From positions 1-64,000 of the forward strand of contig JAOEWO010000010.1 of the NCBI GenBank assembly GCA_028383925.1: a stretch of 64,000 nt of DNA. Reading direction: 5' to 3'. The position numbers and the translations under genes were made by a program. Source of the DNA: Winogradskyella sp. Its GTDB lineage: Bacteria > Bacteroidota > Bacteroidia > Flavobacteriales > Flavobacteriaceae. Under the pieces are notes generated by a model, which was given only the letters and a program-made list of their open reading frames with translations, made no database searches and was not told the DNA's origin. Below are positions 32,842 to 42,971 of the stretch, piece by piece (position 1 is the stretch's first letter; every line of letters begins with the position of its first letter).

Positions 32842-33588
32842 TTAACCTTTAAAGCTGGCAGATAAATACTCACGATTCATACGAGCAATGTTCTCTAAAG
32901 AGATACCTTTTGGGCATTCTACCTCACAAGCACCTGTATTAGTACAGTTACCAAAACCTTCTTCATCCATTTGTTTTACCATGTTTAGTACACGGTCTGT
33001 GGCTTCTACTTGACCTTGTGGCAATAGAGCAAACTGAGATACTTTAGCACCAACAAATAACATAGCTGATGAGTTTTTACAACTTGCTACACAGGCACCA
33101 CAACCAATACAAGTTGCTGCCATAAAGGCGTCATCTGCATCTGCTTTTTCAATAGGAATTGTATTAGCATCAATAGTATTACCAGAAGTATTTACAGAAA
33201 TAAAACCACCTGCATGTTGTATGCGATCAAAAGCAGAACGATCTACTACTAAATCTTTAATTACAGGGAATGCTTTAGCTCTCCATGGTTCTATTACTAT
33301 AGTCTCACCATCTTTAAATGTACGCATGTGTAACTGGCAACTCGTAATTAAACGATCTGGACCATGTGCTTCACCGTTAATATATAATGAACATGAACCA
33401 CAAATTCCTTCACGACAATCATGATCAAAAGAAACAGGAGATTCCCCTTTTTCTATGAGCTCGTTATTTAAAACGTCTAACATTTCAAGAAAAGACATAT
33501 CTGGAGATACATTACTGATTGGGTAATCAACCATCTTTCCTTTATCGTTAGCGTTTTTTTGACGCCATATTTTTAACTTTAAATCCAT
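32842..33588 (-). CDS. sdhB: Succinate dehydrogenase iron-sulfur subunit
   Basis: The 248-residue subunit shows the [2Fe-2S] motif ([15 protein letters not shown]) and two further Cys clusters ([15 protein letters not shown] and [15 protein letters not shown]) for the [4Fe-4S] and [3Fe-4S] centres. It passes electrons from the flavoprotein to quinone through the membrane cytochrome. It is the last gene of sdhC-A-B, with a 9-base gap after sdhA. Subunit make-up matches the type B succinate:quinone oxidoreductases of Bacteroidota, which use menaquinone. Confidence 0.95.
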   Translation of the reverse strand: MDLKLKIWRQKNANDKGKMVDYPISNVSPDMSFLEMLDVLNNELIEKGESPVSFDHDCREGICGSCSLYINGEAHGPDRLITSCQLHMRTFKDGETIVIEPWRAKAFPVIKDLVVDRSAFDRIQHAGGFISVNTSGNTIDANTIPIEKADADDAFMAATCIGCGACVASCKNSSAMLFVGAKVSQFALLPQGQVEATDRVLNMVKQMDEEGFGNCTNTGACEVECPKGISLENIARMNREYLSASFKG

Positions 33589-33597
33589 AGCTCTTCT

Positions 33598-35595
33598 TTA
33601 TTTGTAACTTCTTTCTTTCACTTTAATATTCTCGTACTCTAACTCTTCTTTATGAAGTACTGCATCTTTAGGCTCACCTTTATACTCCCAAGCAGACACA
33701 TATTGAAATTCTTTTTTACGTACTGCTTCACCTTCTGGCGTTTGGTACTCTTCTCTAAAGTGACCACCTGCAGACTCTTCGCGTTGTAAAGCATCTTTTG
33801 CAAACAATTCTCCTAACTCAAGGAAATCTGCCACACGACCAGCTTTTGCTAGCTCTTCATTAAACTCTTCGTTAGTTCCTGGCACACGTACATCTTTCCA
33901 GAATTCTGCTCTTAATTCAGAAATTTCAGTAATTGCAGATTTTAAATCTTCTGCGTTTCTTGCCATTCCACACTTATCCCACATGATCTTACCTAGACGT
34001 CTGTGGAAATAATCTACTGAGTGTGTTCCGTTATTATTAATTAAGTGCTCAATATTTTTTCTTACTTCAGCTTCAGCATCTTCAAATTCTTTTGAATCTG
34101 TAGAAATTGGACCGGTACGAATATCATCGGCTAAATAATCACCAATGGTGTAAGGCAATACAAAATAACCATCTGCTAAACCTTGCATTAATGCTGAGGC
34201 ACCAAGTCTATTTGCACCATGATCAGAGAAATTAGCCTCACCAATAGCATATAATCCTGGTACATTGGTCATCAAGTTGTAATCTACCCAAAGACCACCC
34301 ATAGTGTAGTGCACCGCAGGATAAATCATCATTGGAGTTTCGTATGGATTTTCATCAACGATTTTCTCGTACATCTGAAATAAATTACCATACTTATTTT
34401 TAACAATTTCTTGTCCTAATTTCTTAACTAACACATCGTCATTTTCATCTAAACCTTTAACGTGTGCTTGCTCTTTACCGTAACGCATAAAAGCAGAAGC
34501 AAAGTCTAAATAAACAGCTTCACCAGTTGCATTAACCCCAAAGCCAGCATCACTACGCTCTTTTGCTGCACGAGATGCAACATCTCGAGGTACTAAGTTA
34601 CCAAATGCAGGATAACGACGCTCTAAGTAATAATCGCGATCTTCTTCTGCTAGTTGTGTAGGTTTTAATGTTTTATTACGAATAGCCTCAACATCTTTTA
34701 AATGTTTTGGCACCCAAATACGTCCATCATTTCTTAACGACTCGGACATCAACGTTAATTTAGACTGATGGTCTCCAGAAACAGGAATACATGTTGGGTG
34801 AATTTGTGTATAACAAGGGTTTGCAAAGTGTGCACCACGTTTGTGTGCTTTCCATGCTGCAGTTACATTACTTCCCATAGCATTAGTAGATAAAAAGAAT
34901 ACGTTACCGTAACCTCCAGTTCCTAAAACTACAGCATGAGCAGAATGTCTTTCTATCTCGCCAGTAATTAAATTACGTGTTATAATACCTCGTGCTTTTC
35001 CATCAACTTTTACAACGTCTAACATTTCGTGACGGTTGTACATTTTAATTTTACCACGACCAATTTGACGATTCATGGCAGAATAAGCACCTAATAATAA
35101 CTGTTGGCCTGTTTGGCCAGCTGCATAAAACGTTCTTGATACTAAAACACCACCAAACGAACGGTTATCTAACAACCCTCCATACTCGCGGGCAAAAGGA
35201 ACACCTTGTGCCACACATTGGTCAATAATATTAGTTGAAACCTCAGCTAAACGATATACGTTAGCTTCGCGCGAGCGGTAATCTCCACCTTTTACAGTAT
35301 CATAAAATAATCTGTAAGTAGAATCGCCATCACCTTGGTAATTTTTTGCCGCATTTATACCACCTTGTGCTGCAATTGAGTGCGCACGTCTTGGTGAATC
35401 TTGAAAACAAAATGCTTTTACATTATAACCAAGCTCTGCTAAAGTAGCAGCGGCAGACCCACCAGCTAATCCTGTTCCAACAACTATAACATCAATGTTA
35501 CGTTTGTTTGCAGGGTTAACTAAATCGATTTGATTTTTATAATTTGTCCATTTGTCTGCAATTGGACCTTGAGGTATTTTAGAATCTAATGCCAT
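33598..35595 (-). CDS. sdhA: Succinate dehydrogenase flavoprotein subunit
   Basis: The 665-residue subunit has the FAD-binding Rossmann motif [17 protein letters not shown] (40-56) and the FAD-attachment histidine in [11 protein letters not shown] (His72). Active-site segments [23 protein letters not shown] and [17 protein letters not shown] follow. It oxidises succinate to fumarate in the TCA cycle on the cytoplasmic face of the inner membrane. The length (~665, longer than the proteobacterial ~590) is normal for this phylum. It lies between sdhC and sdhB in one operon. Confidence 0.96.
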   Translation of the reverse strand: MALDSKIPQGPIADKWTNYKNQIDLVNPANKRNIDVIVVGTGLAGGSAAATLAELGYNVKAFCFQDSPRRAHSIAAQGGINAAKNYQGDGDSTYRLFYDTVKGGDYRSREANVYRLAEVSTNIIDQCVAQGVPFAREYGGLLDNRSFGGVLVSRTFYAAGQTGQQLLLGAYSAMNRQIGRGKIKMYNRHEMLDVVKVDGKARGIITRNLITGEIERHSAHAVVLGTGGYGNVFFLSTNAMGSNVTAAWKAHKRGAHFANPCYTQIHPTCIPVSGDHQSKLTLMSESLRNDGRIWVPKHLKDVEAIRNKTLKPTQLAEEDRDYYLERRYPAFGNLVPRDVASRAAKERSDAGFGVNATGEAVYLDFASAFMRYGKEQAHVKGLDENDDVLVKKLGQEIVKNKYGNLFQMYEKIVDENPYETPMMIYPAVHYTMGGLWVDYNLMTNVPGLYAIGEANFSDHGANRLGASALMQGLADGYFVLPYTIGDYLADDIRTGPISTDSKEFEDAEAEVRKNIEHLINNNGTHSVDYFHRRLGKIMWDKCGMARNAEDLKSAITEISELRAEFWKDVRVPGTNEEFNEELAKAGRVADFLELGELFAKDALQREESAGGHFREEYQTPEGEAVRKKEFQYVSAWEYKGEPKDAVLHKEELEYENIKVKERSYK

Positions 35596-35610
35596 AAAAC
35601 GCTCTGTGTA

Positions 35611-36297
35611 TTAATGATTAAAGAAATGGTAAAGTGCAATAAAAATGAATCCTAAAGGAATACCTATTGCATATACTTTACTAAATCCTACTAATCCTTT
35701 TGTGTATTTATTATTTGCACCGATAGACTGAAATGCTGAATTAAAACCATGTAATAAGTGCAGTGCTAAAAACACAAATGATATTACATAAAGTGCAACA
35801 CGCCAACCGTCTACAAACTTGTGCTGTAAGTGCTCTAAGTATCTGTAACCACTATCTGCATTGTTAGGATCTATTAACCCAGACATATCTCCTTCAATAA
35901 ATTTAATATTTATTTCTGGCACCCAGAAATCATAAAAATGAAGTAACATAAAGCCTAAAATAGCTAATCCGCTCCAAATCATGTTACGACTCATCCAAGA
36001 TGAATTTGCAGCACCATTATTTTTAGCATAACTAATTGTTCTTGCTTTGTTGTTTTTAATTTCTAAAACAAAACCCATTACAAAATGAAAAATTACACCT
36101 AAAATTAAAACAGGTTGCAATAAATATTGGATCACCCAAAAAGTTCCCATAAAGTGCGACACATCGTTAAATGTATCTGGTGCTAATACCGAAAGTATGT
36201 TAATTGAAAAATGTTGAAGTAAAAACACCATTAGAAAGAGTGCCGAAAGTGCCATGGCAAACTTTCTTCCAATCGACGAATTTAGAATTCCGCTCAT
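35611..36297 (-). CDS. sdhC: Succinate dehydrogenase cytochrome b subunit
   Basis: The 228-residue protein has five membrane helices with histidines suited to two b hemes (FLLQHFSINIL, GVIFHFVMGF, MLLHFYDFW, LALHLLHGF). It is the single large membrane anchor typical of type B enzymes, so no separate sdhD is expected. First gene of the operon, preceded by a clear promoter. Confidence 0.92.
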   Translation of the reverse strand: MSGILNSSIGRKFAMALSALFLMVFLLQHFSINILSVLAPDTFNDVSHFMGTFWVIQYLLQPVLILGVIFHFVMGFVLEIKNNKARTISYAKNNGAANSSWMSRNMIWSGLAILGFMLLHFYDFWVPEINIKFIEGDMSGLIDPNNADSGYRYLEHLQHKFVDGWRVALYVISFVFLALHLLHGFNSAFQSIGANNKYTKGLVGFSKVYAIGIPLGFIFIALYHFFNH

Positions 36298-36326
36298 TGT
36301 AGATAAAATCTTTATTGTTAGTCAAA

Positions 36327-36357
36327 CAAAGATACATTGCAATTGGCGTTTTCCCAA
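36327..36357 (-). promoter_or_regulatory. Promoter of sdhCAB
   Basis: On the minus strand TTG (36357-36355), a 20-base spacer and TATCTTTG (36334-36327) match the Bacteroidota pattern. The leader to ATG 36297 is about 28 bases. Confidence 0.7.
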
Positions 36358-36397
36358 CTGTGGTGTACCATAATTACTTATTTAGAATGAATTTAAT

Positions 36398-37633
36398 CTA
36401 AAAATCGAATCTAGGATTTACAATTGTATTGTAAATAGACCCAAAAGAATAGCTAAAGCCCACATTTACAAAATAGTTAAAACCAGATTGCAATTGTTGT
36501 TGTTGTAATAACAGTTCTTCGAGAAATAAATCTCCACCAGGAAGATTAATTTGATTTCTAGTAATTGAGTAACTGCCACTTACATTAAAATTAAAACCTT
36601 TAAACAAGCGTATTCGTGTACCCAAAAAGAAATTTACAGCATACAAATTAGTATCGTTTAAAAACTGATTATAAGAAACCTCAGCGTTAAAATTTCCCCA
36701 TTCTTGGTTAATTCTACCACCAATTAAAAGTCCGTGTTCCCACAAATACTCTTTGTCTTTATTAAAAACAGTTCGCTCTATATAGTCGTTAAACCTTACC
36801 CCATTTCTGTAAGAAATAGTTAGTTGCTTTTTAGCAGAATCTACATAATCAAAAAAGCTATACTCTAGAGCTGGCCTAAAGGTCCATACAAAATCTGTAT
36901 TGTTAAATGTAGACGTACTAACGCTTCCAAAAAAGCCGTAAGACCAATGGTCGCTTACACTAATAACATCATTTACGTTTAAAGACTTTCTATCGTTTAT
37001 CCCAACAATTTCTTCACCTTCAAACTCAAAAACATTTCTACTTTCGCTAAAACGTGCGCGCAGAGAAAATTTGTTTTTTTCAGTAACCCTTCGTGCTGAT
37101 GCGTTAATATTTACATTACTAAACCTACTTTGTTCTTGTCCATCAAAAAAACCACCAGCACCAAGCTGAAACAACCAATAGTCCCATGGGTCATCTTCTG
37201 CAACATCTGCTTTTTCATCATCTGGTATTGGTACACTAACCGTAACATCTGCTGTGGTTCCTTTTGCTATCCAAAACCGTACTAAACCAAGTTTTAAATT
37301 CTCTAATGTTAATTTTCTTACCTCATCTCTAGTCATATTTGCATCTGTAGAGAATGTGAGCTTATAATTTATTGGTTCAAATGCTTTCTTACCAATAAAA
37401 TCTACCTCAAAACTTCTGCCACCACTACCATTTCTTTGTGTTACAAAAAACACATGAACATTTCCTAAAAACTGATCTCTAACAAATTGAACATTTCCTA
37501 AATTTTGCCTGAGATATTCATTATCGCAAACATTACAATCTAAAAAAATACTGAGCTGATCTGTAATGTTTTTTTGAGCGTTAAGCGCTAATGAGACTAC
37601 AAAAAATAAAAACAAAGGGATAGACTTTAACAT
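36398..37633 (-). CDS. Outer-membrane beta-barrel protein, unknown function
   Basis: The 411-residue protein has a signal peptide (LFLFFVVSLALNAQ). The first ~110 residues form a soluble domain (LDCNVCDNEYLRQNLGNVQF, then VHVFFVTQRNGSGGRSFEVDF) with a CxxC pair. From about residue 155 on it is a series of alternating amphipathic strands ending in F (NPRFDF), as in outer-membrane barrels. No named family is recognised. It is a single gene, and its leader contains a tetranucleotide repeat. Confidence 0.65.
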   Translation of the reverse strand: MLKSIPLFLFFVVSLALNAQKNITDQLSIFLDCNVCDNEYLRQNLGNVQFVRDQFLGNVHVFFVTQRNGSGGRSFEVDFIGKKAFEPINYKLTFSTDANMTRDEVRKLTLENLKLGLVRFWIAKGTTADVTVSVPIPDDEKADVAEDDPWDYWLFQLGAGGFFDGQEQSRFSNVNINASARRVTEKNKFSLRARFSESRNVFEFEGEEIVGINDRKSLNVNDVISVSDHWSYGFFGSVSTSTFNNTDFVWTFRPALEYSFFDYVDSAKKQLTISYRNGVRFNDYIERTVFNKDKEYLWEHGLLIGGRINQEWGNFNAEVSYNQFLNDTNLYAVNFFLGTRIRLFKGFNFNVSGSYSITRNQINLPGGDLFLEELLLQQQQLQSGFNYFVNVGFSYSFGSIYNTIVNPRFDF

Positions 37634-37639
37634 ATACTA

Positions 37640-37659
37640 ATTGATTGATTGATTGATTG
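37640..37659. repeat. Five ATTG tetranucleotide units in a 5' leader
   Basis: Five perfect ATTG units lie six bases upstream of the start codon at 37633 (read as CAAT on the coding strand). Position in the leader means a change in copy number would alter spacing, not reading frame. Confidence 0.75.
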
Positions 37660-37797
37660 ATGATTTTTTTTATTAATAGCTAAGTACCTAAAACGCAATA
37701 AAAGTGTTTAGCGTATAAATTTAACTCAACTAATAATGGCGCCAAATTAGTGCAAGCGCAAGTAACATTTGCCAAAAAATTGTAAAAGAAGTGTCAA

Positions 37798-40641
37798 TTA
37801 TTCAATTTTTAAAATTGTTTTAGACTTATCAATTTGTATCGTATATTTTCCTTTTGGCAAGTAGGTCTTTTTATTTTCGGTTTCTTTAAACTCTAAATTA
37901 CTATCCTCTTTCATTAGTGCTTTTTTTCCTTTTTCGGTAAGTTCTAAATTAGAGTTAACATAGTTAAAGCCTTTATCAGCATTAACAGATATAGTACTTA
38001 ATTCTGCACCTTTTTCAGATAGAATTTTAATAGTTTTTTGGCCAGAGGAATTGCTAAAAAATAAAATTGTAATCTCTGGCTCAAAAGTATCAGACCATTG
38101 GCTAAAAGCACTTCCCCAGCGGCTAGAGTATCTTACAGAATTAATATCAAAAAATGTGATCGGAGTAGACATCATATCAGTATTCATTTTTTGTAAAGTT
38201 GAAATATCAGCTTTATAAATACTTCGTCCATGCGTACCTAACAACAAGTGTTTAGCTTCTGGCTGAATCACCATATCGTGTACAGCTACATTTGGTACTC
38301 CGTTTGAAAACACCTCCCAAGAATCACCGTTATTAAACGAGACATAAGCACCATTATCTGTTCCTACGTACAAGATATTTTGTGAGGCAGAATCTTCTCT
38401 AATAACGTTAACTGGTGACGCAGGAATATTACTACCAATTGCTTTCCATGTTTGTCCATAATTATCACTCATATAAACATATACCGTAAAATCATCTGCA
38501 CGGTACCCATTTAAAGTCACATAAACACGCTCTTTTTTGTGTTGCGAAGCGATAATTCTGCTTACCCATAAATCTTTTGGTAAGTTTCCTGAAATATCTG
38601 TCCAACTGCCACCTGCATTTTTAGTAATACTTACCACACCATCATCGCTACCTGTATAAATTAAACCAAATTGAAATGGACTTTCGCTAATAGATGCTAA
38701 AGTACCATACGCAACGTTTCCAGGTTTCCCATCATTGGTTAAGTCACCACTAATTGCCTCCCAATCGTCTCCTTGATTCATAGAACGCATCAACTTATTT
38801 CCTCCTAAATACAAAATATCTTGATTGTGAGATGATAATAAAATTGGTGTTTGCCAATTAAATCGGTACGGATTTTCACCTAAGGTATGCTTTGGTTGAA
38901 TATATTTTTGCGCACCAGTTTCAGTATTTAATCTAAAATAGTTACCAAACTGGTAACCTGTATATACGATGTTAGAATTACGATTATCGATTTGTATTTG
39001 CATACCATCGCCACCCATAATGCCTTTCCAAGGATATTGGCCACGCTGGTGCCAACTTTTATTTTCTCTAGCCGTATGCGCACCTTTCCAAACACCATTG
39101 TCTTGCAAACCACCATAGACATTATAAGGTTTCTCATTATCTACATTTATAGCATAAAACTGACCAACTGATGGTGAGTTATTTTTAATCCAGTTTTCAC
39201 CATCATCGTAAGTAATATTAACACCACCATCATTTCCGTTTATTAAATGATTTGGATTTTTAGGATTTATCCAAAGTGCATGGTGATCTGCATGTACATT
39301 TTCTGCACTTATAGATGTCCATGTTTTTCCGCTGTCTTTAGACTTTACTATTGGCACACCATAAATATAAATATCATTAGCATCTGCTGGAGACACATGT
39401 ATATGTCCAAAATAATAGCCATAGCTGTAATATATGCCGTCTAAGTAATCCTTATGAGTTTTGTTCCATGTTATTCCACCATCTGTACTTTTGTAAACTT
39501 CAGTACCTACTACAGGAGTATCAAACAGCATAGAATTAGCATCTTCTAAATATTTAGCTAAATCTATTGGCTTTACATTGCCAGAACGTACCATTTGCTT
39601 CACATTTTCGGCTCTATATTTTTCTTGAAAGCCATTATTTTTTAAAAAGCCATTTAGCTTTTTATCGTCTAAGGCTAAAAAATCTGCATTAGACATGGTC
39701 TTAAAATCATCTTTTACCAAAGCAGAATTAGAATTACTTTTTTTATTGTCTTCTCGTCTAAACTGACTGTCGTGAACAGCATAAACAATATCGTCATTAA
39801 ATACAGCAATCCCAATACGACCGACTCCTTCACCTGTAGGAAAACCACTTTTTTCTGTAGAAACCTTTATCCATGTTTCGCCAGCATCTGTACTTTTATA
39901 AATGCCAGAGTTATTACCGTTACCTGTAAAATTCCATGCTTTACGGTCTTTAGTCCAAGAGGTTGCAAACATGACATTATAATTTTTTGGACTGTGTTGT
40001 AAATCTATAATACCACTCATATTATCTACAAAGAGGGTTTGTTTCCACGTTTTGCCACCATCTATGGTTTTATAAACACCGCGCTCGTCATTAGAAGAAT
40101 ACAGGTGCCCTGTTGCACCAACCACAACCACATCTGGATTATCTGGGTGAATTAAAATTGGTGCAAAATGATGTGCATCTATCAGTCCCAAATTGGTCCA
40201 TGACTTACCATTATCTGTAGACTTTAAAATACCAATACCAGCGTAAGACGATCGTGATGCGTTATTTTCGCCTGTACCAACATAGATTGTTCGCGTTGGC
40301 CAGTGTACTGCAATATCACCAACATTTTGAGTATTTGAAGTATCTAAAATTGGCGTAAATGTAGTACCGTTATTTGTAGTATGCCATACACCGCCCGAAG
40401 CATAACCAACATAAAACTCTGAAGGCATATCTGGATTTACATCCAAATCTACCACACGACCACTCATTATAGTTGGACCAATATTTTGAAAGGGTACATT
40501 TTTAACCATTGACGATTGCGCCATAGCTTGTTTTTGCTGCAATGCATTTTTAATAGTCTCTGCTGTTGTTGCAGGTTGTTGTGCAACTGCAAAAAAAGAA
40601 CTTACTATAAATAAAAGTGATAAAAATTTAGAGTGTAACAT
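37798..40641 (-). CDS. Secreted BNR/Asp-box (VPS10-type) beta-propeller protein
   Basis: The 947-residue protein has a signal peptide (SLLFIVSSFFAVAQQ). At least ten Asp-box motifs of the S-x-D-x-G-x-x-W type are visible, e.g. STDNGKSWTNL, TIDGGKTWKQT, STDAGETWIKV, STDGGITWNKT, SKDSGKTWTSI, TKNAGGSWTDI and SDNYGQTWKAI. They are spread over residues ~85-790, giving a large sortilin-like propeller or two propellers. The C-terminal ~130 residues form a different beta-rich domain. Such proteins are often annotated as glycosyl hydrolases in this phylum, but no catalytic residues of a sialidase are evident, so a binding role is equally possible. Confidence 0.8.
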   Translation of the reverse strand: MLHSKFLSLLFIVSSFFAVAQQPATTAETIKNALQQKQAMAQSSMVKNVPFQNIGPTIMSGRVVDLDVNPDMPSEFYVGYASGGVWHTTNNGTTFTPILDTSNTQNVGDIAVHWPTRTIYVGTGENNASRSSYAGIGILKSTDNGKSWTNLGLIDAHHFAPILIHPDNPDVVVVGATGHLYSSNDERGVYKTIDGGKTWKQTLFVDNMSGIIDLQHSPKNYNVMFATSWTKDRKAWNFTGNGNNSGIYKSTDAGETWIKVSTEKSGFPTGEGVGRIGIAVFNDDIVYAVHDSQFRREDNKKSNSNSALVKDDFKTMSNADFLALDDKKLNGFLKNNGFQEKYRAENVKQMVRSGNVKPIDLAKYLEDANSMLFDTPVVGTEVYKSTDGGITWNKTHKDYLDGIYYSYGYYFGHIHVSPADANDIYIYGVPIVKSKDSGKTWTSISAENVHADHHALWINPKNPNHLINGNDGGVNITYDDGENWIKNNSPSVGQFYAINVDNEKPYNVYGGLQDNGVWKGAHTARENKSWHQRGQYPWKGIMGGDGMQIQIDNRNSNIVYTGYQFGNYFRLNTETGAQKYIQPKHTLGENPYRFNWQTPILLSSHNQDILYLGGNKLMRSMNQGDDWEAISGDLTNDGKPGNVAYGTLASISESPFQFGLIYTGSDDGVVSITKNAGGSWTDISGNLPKDLWVSRIIASQHKKERVYVTLNGYRADDFTVYVYMSDNYGQTWKAIGSNIPASPVNVIREDSASQNILYVGTDNGAYVSFNNGDSWEVFSNGVPNVAVHDMVIQPEAKHLLLGTHGRSIYKADISTLQKMNTDMMSTPITFFDINSVRYSSRWGSAFSQWSDTFEPEITILFFSNSSGQKTIKILSEKGAELSTISVNADKGFNYVNSNLELTEKGKKALMKEDSNLEFKETENKKTYLPKGKYTIQIDKSKTILKIE

Positions 40642-40915
40642 GGTTGGTTGGTTTTAAGTGAACGAAAATTAACTATTCTTAAGGCTACTTCAAAATTTGC
40701 TAACAAAGTTTAACAGATTGTATGGTTTCCTTTTTGCTCGCGCTTTTAGATTGTTTATTTTTGAATAATACTACGTTTACAAAGATTCCTGATTTCTCGG
40801 GAACCAAAAAATAAATTTTTCTGATGAAATGCTGTAAAATAAGAGTTTTATGCTGATTACAATTCACAATTAAAGCCTACCATTTTACCTAATTAAAACA
40901 ATAAATAAATTCAAA
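40642..40915. other. Divergent intergenic spacer
   Basis: This stretch starts with three GGTT units (40642-40653) directly upstream of the propeller gene's start. It contains a TTCC/GGAA hairpin (40786-40803) similar to that at 11774. No gene, promoter pair or terminator could be assigned with confidence. Confidence 0.4.
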
Positions 40916-42208
40916 ATGAAATACGATTTAATAGATAAGCAGCTTTTTATAAAAAACCGTAAAAACTTTATGGCGCAAATGAAGTCAAGCAGTTTAGCCG
41001 TTTTTAACTCTAACGATATTTATCCTGTAAGTGCTGATAGTACTTTACCATTTGCACAACATAGAGATATATTTTATTTAAGTGGTGTAGACCAAGAAGA
41101 AAGTATTTTAGTGCTCTTTCCTGATTGCCCTAAAGCAAAACATCGTGAAATTTTATTCTTAAAAGAAACAAACGAACATATTGCTGTTTGGGAAGGTGAA
41201 AAACTAACTAAAGAAAAAGCGTTTGAAACTGCTGGTATCAAAACCGTGTATTGGTTAAAAGATATGGAGAAAGTGATATTTGAGTTAATGACCCAATCTG
41301 ATACTATATATATAAACACAAACGAGCACTATAGAGCTAACGTAGAAACGGAGACACGCGAAGATCGTTTCACCAAATGGTTAACCAATAAATACCCTGC
41401 ACATAGTGTTGCAAAAAGTAATCCTATTTTACAACGTTTACGCTCTGTAAAAGACCCAATAGAGTTGGCTTTAATGCAACAAGCTTGTAATATTACAGAA
41501 AAAGCATTTAGACGTATTCTAAAATTCACTAAACCTGATGTTTGGGAATATAATTTAGAAGCCGAATTCATGCACGAGTTCCTCAATAACCGCTCTAAAG
41601 GCTTTGCTTACACACCGATTATTGGTTCTGGAAACAATGCCAACGTATTACACTATATAGAGAACAACCAACAATGTAAAGCTGGCGATTTAATTTTGAT
41701 TGATGCAGGTGCTGAGTATGCCAATTATGCTAGTGATATGACGCGTACCATACCAGTTTCTGGCAGATTTAATGACAGACAGAAAGCCGTTTATAACGCG
41801 GTGAATCGTGTAAAGAATGATGCCACAAAAATGTTGGTACCTGGCACACTTTGGGAACAGTACCATATTGAAGTTGGCAAACTTATGACTTCAGAATTAT
41901 TAGGTTTAGGACTTCTTGACAAGGCCGATGTACAAAACGAAAACAAAGATTGGCCAGCTTATAAAAAGTATTTTATGCATGGCACGTCTCACCATATTGG
42001 TTTAGACACACATGATTATGGTTTATTACACGATCCTATGCAAGCTAACCAAGTTTTTACTGTAGAACCTGGTATTTATATTCCAGATGAAGGCTTTGGT
42101 ATTCGTTTAGAAGATGATATAGTGATACAAGCTTCTGGAGATCCTTTTAATTTAATGCGCAATATTCCTATTGAAGTAGAAGAAATTGAAGACATTATGA
42201 ATTCTTAG
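40916..42208 (+). CDS. pepP: Xaa-Pro aminopeptidase (aminopeptidase P, M24B)
   Basis: The 430-residue enzyme has the N-terminal AMP_N domain (residues ~5-150) and a creatinase-fold domain. The five metal ligands are readable: Asp263 and Asp274 in LIDAGAEYANYASDMTR, His359 in HGTSHHIGLDTHD, Glu384 in VEPGIYIP and Glu399 in IRLEDD. It removes the first residue from peptides with proline in second position, using two Mn2+ ions, in the cytoplasm (no signal peptide). Single gene. Confidence 0.92.
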   Translation: MKYDLIDKQLFIKNRKNFMAQMKSSSLAVFNSNDIYPVSADSTLPFAQHRDIFYLSGVDQEESILVLFPDCPKAKHREILFLKETNEHIAVWEGEKLTKEKAFETAGIKTVYWLKDMEKVIFELMTQSDTIYINTNEHYRANVETETREDRFTKWLTNKYPAHSVAKSNPILQRLRSVKDPIELALMQQACNITEKAFRRILKFTKPDVWEYNLEAEFMHEFLNNRSKGFAYTPIIGSGNNANVLHYIENNQQCKAGDLILIDAGAEYANYASDMTRTIPVSGRFNDRQKAVYNAVNRVKNDATKMLVPGTLWEQYHIEVGKLMTSELLGLGLLDKADVQNENKDWPAYKKYFMHGTSHHIGLDTHDYGLLHDPMQANQVFTVEPGIYIPDEGFGIRLEDDIVIQASGDPFNLMRNIPIEVEEIEDIMNS

Positions 42209-42264
42209 AATAATTACACATAAACTTTAGACCTTTTAGATTTTAAAAATTTGAAAGGTCTTTT

Positions 42265-42969
42265 TTATGAATCAAAAACAAACAACCGTTCAACACTAAC
42301 CTTAGCATCAGAATGTTCAGCATGCCAAGAAAAAGTAGTTTTCGCATCCTTCTCCCAAATACATGCAAAGTCCTCTGATGCATTGTATTCACTTATAAAA
42401 ACCTGATGACCAGCTTTACTTTGTTGGCGACACCAATCCCAAAATTGGGCATGGTCAAAACTATCACGATATTTGGTAGTAGATTCATAAGGCGGATCGC
42501 AATAGATAATACTGTTTTTAGGAATCTCTAAATCGAGATACGATTTACAAGACAACTGTACACCTTCAAGCTTTGGTACTTGTTTAGTGATATTACGATA
42601 ATGTTCGCCCCAATAATCGCGCTTGCCTTCTTTATCACGTCTGTAACCTGCAAACCATTTGCCACCAAATGAATTAAACCCAACATAACCGACTAGGTGT
42701 TTTGGATATTCCGATTGGTTGTATTTTATGTGCTTGTATTTTTCTTCACTTACGGTTTTTGGCGGATCCCAATTGTCATAAATCAAGGCTTGCCAGATGG
42801 CCATGAGTTCTTGGTGCTGGTCATTGGCAATGCGAATGCCATCAACTTTGTCTATCATATTCATGCCACCAGCAAAAGGTTCCAGATAGGCTTGTTTTAG
42901 CTTTCGGTCCTTTAAAATAATTGGTAATAACTCTTTGGCAAAGCGTGCCTTGCTTCCCATGTACTTCAT
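42265..42969 (-). CDS. D12-class DNA adenine-N6 methyltransferase (orphan)
   Basis: The 234-residue protein has the D12/Dam layout: start MKYMGSKARFAKEL, SAM-binding EPFAGGMN (30-37) and catalytic DPPY (158-161). The target-recognition region lies between (YNQSEYPKHLVGYVGFNSF, GYRRDKEGKRDYWGEHYRN). It transfers methyl groups to adenine N6. No restriction endonuclease gene is adjacent, so it is an orphan; similar short Dam-like enzymes are common in phages. The next gene (brnQ) ends two bases upstream. The recognition sequence cannot be predicted. Confidence 0.87.
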   Translation of the reverse strand: MKYMGSKARFAKELLPIILKDRKLKQAYLEPFAGGMNMIDKVDGIRIANDQHQELMAIWQALIYDNWDPPKTVSEEKYKHIKYNQSEYPKHLVGYVGFNSFGGKWFAGYRRDKEGKRDYWGEHYRNITKQVPKLEGVQLSCKSYLDLEIPKNSIIYCDPPYESTTKYRDSFDHAQFWDWCRQQSKAGHQVFISEYNASEDFACIWEKDAKTTFSWHAEHSDAKVSVERLFVFDS

Positions 42970-42971
42970 GC

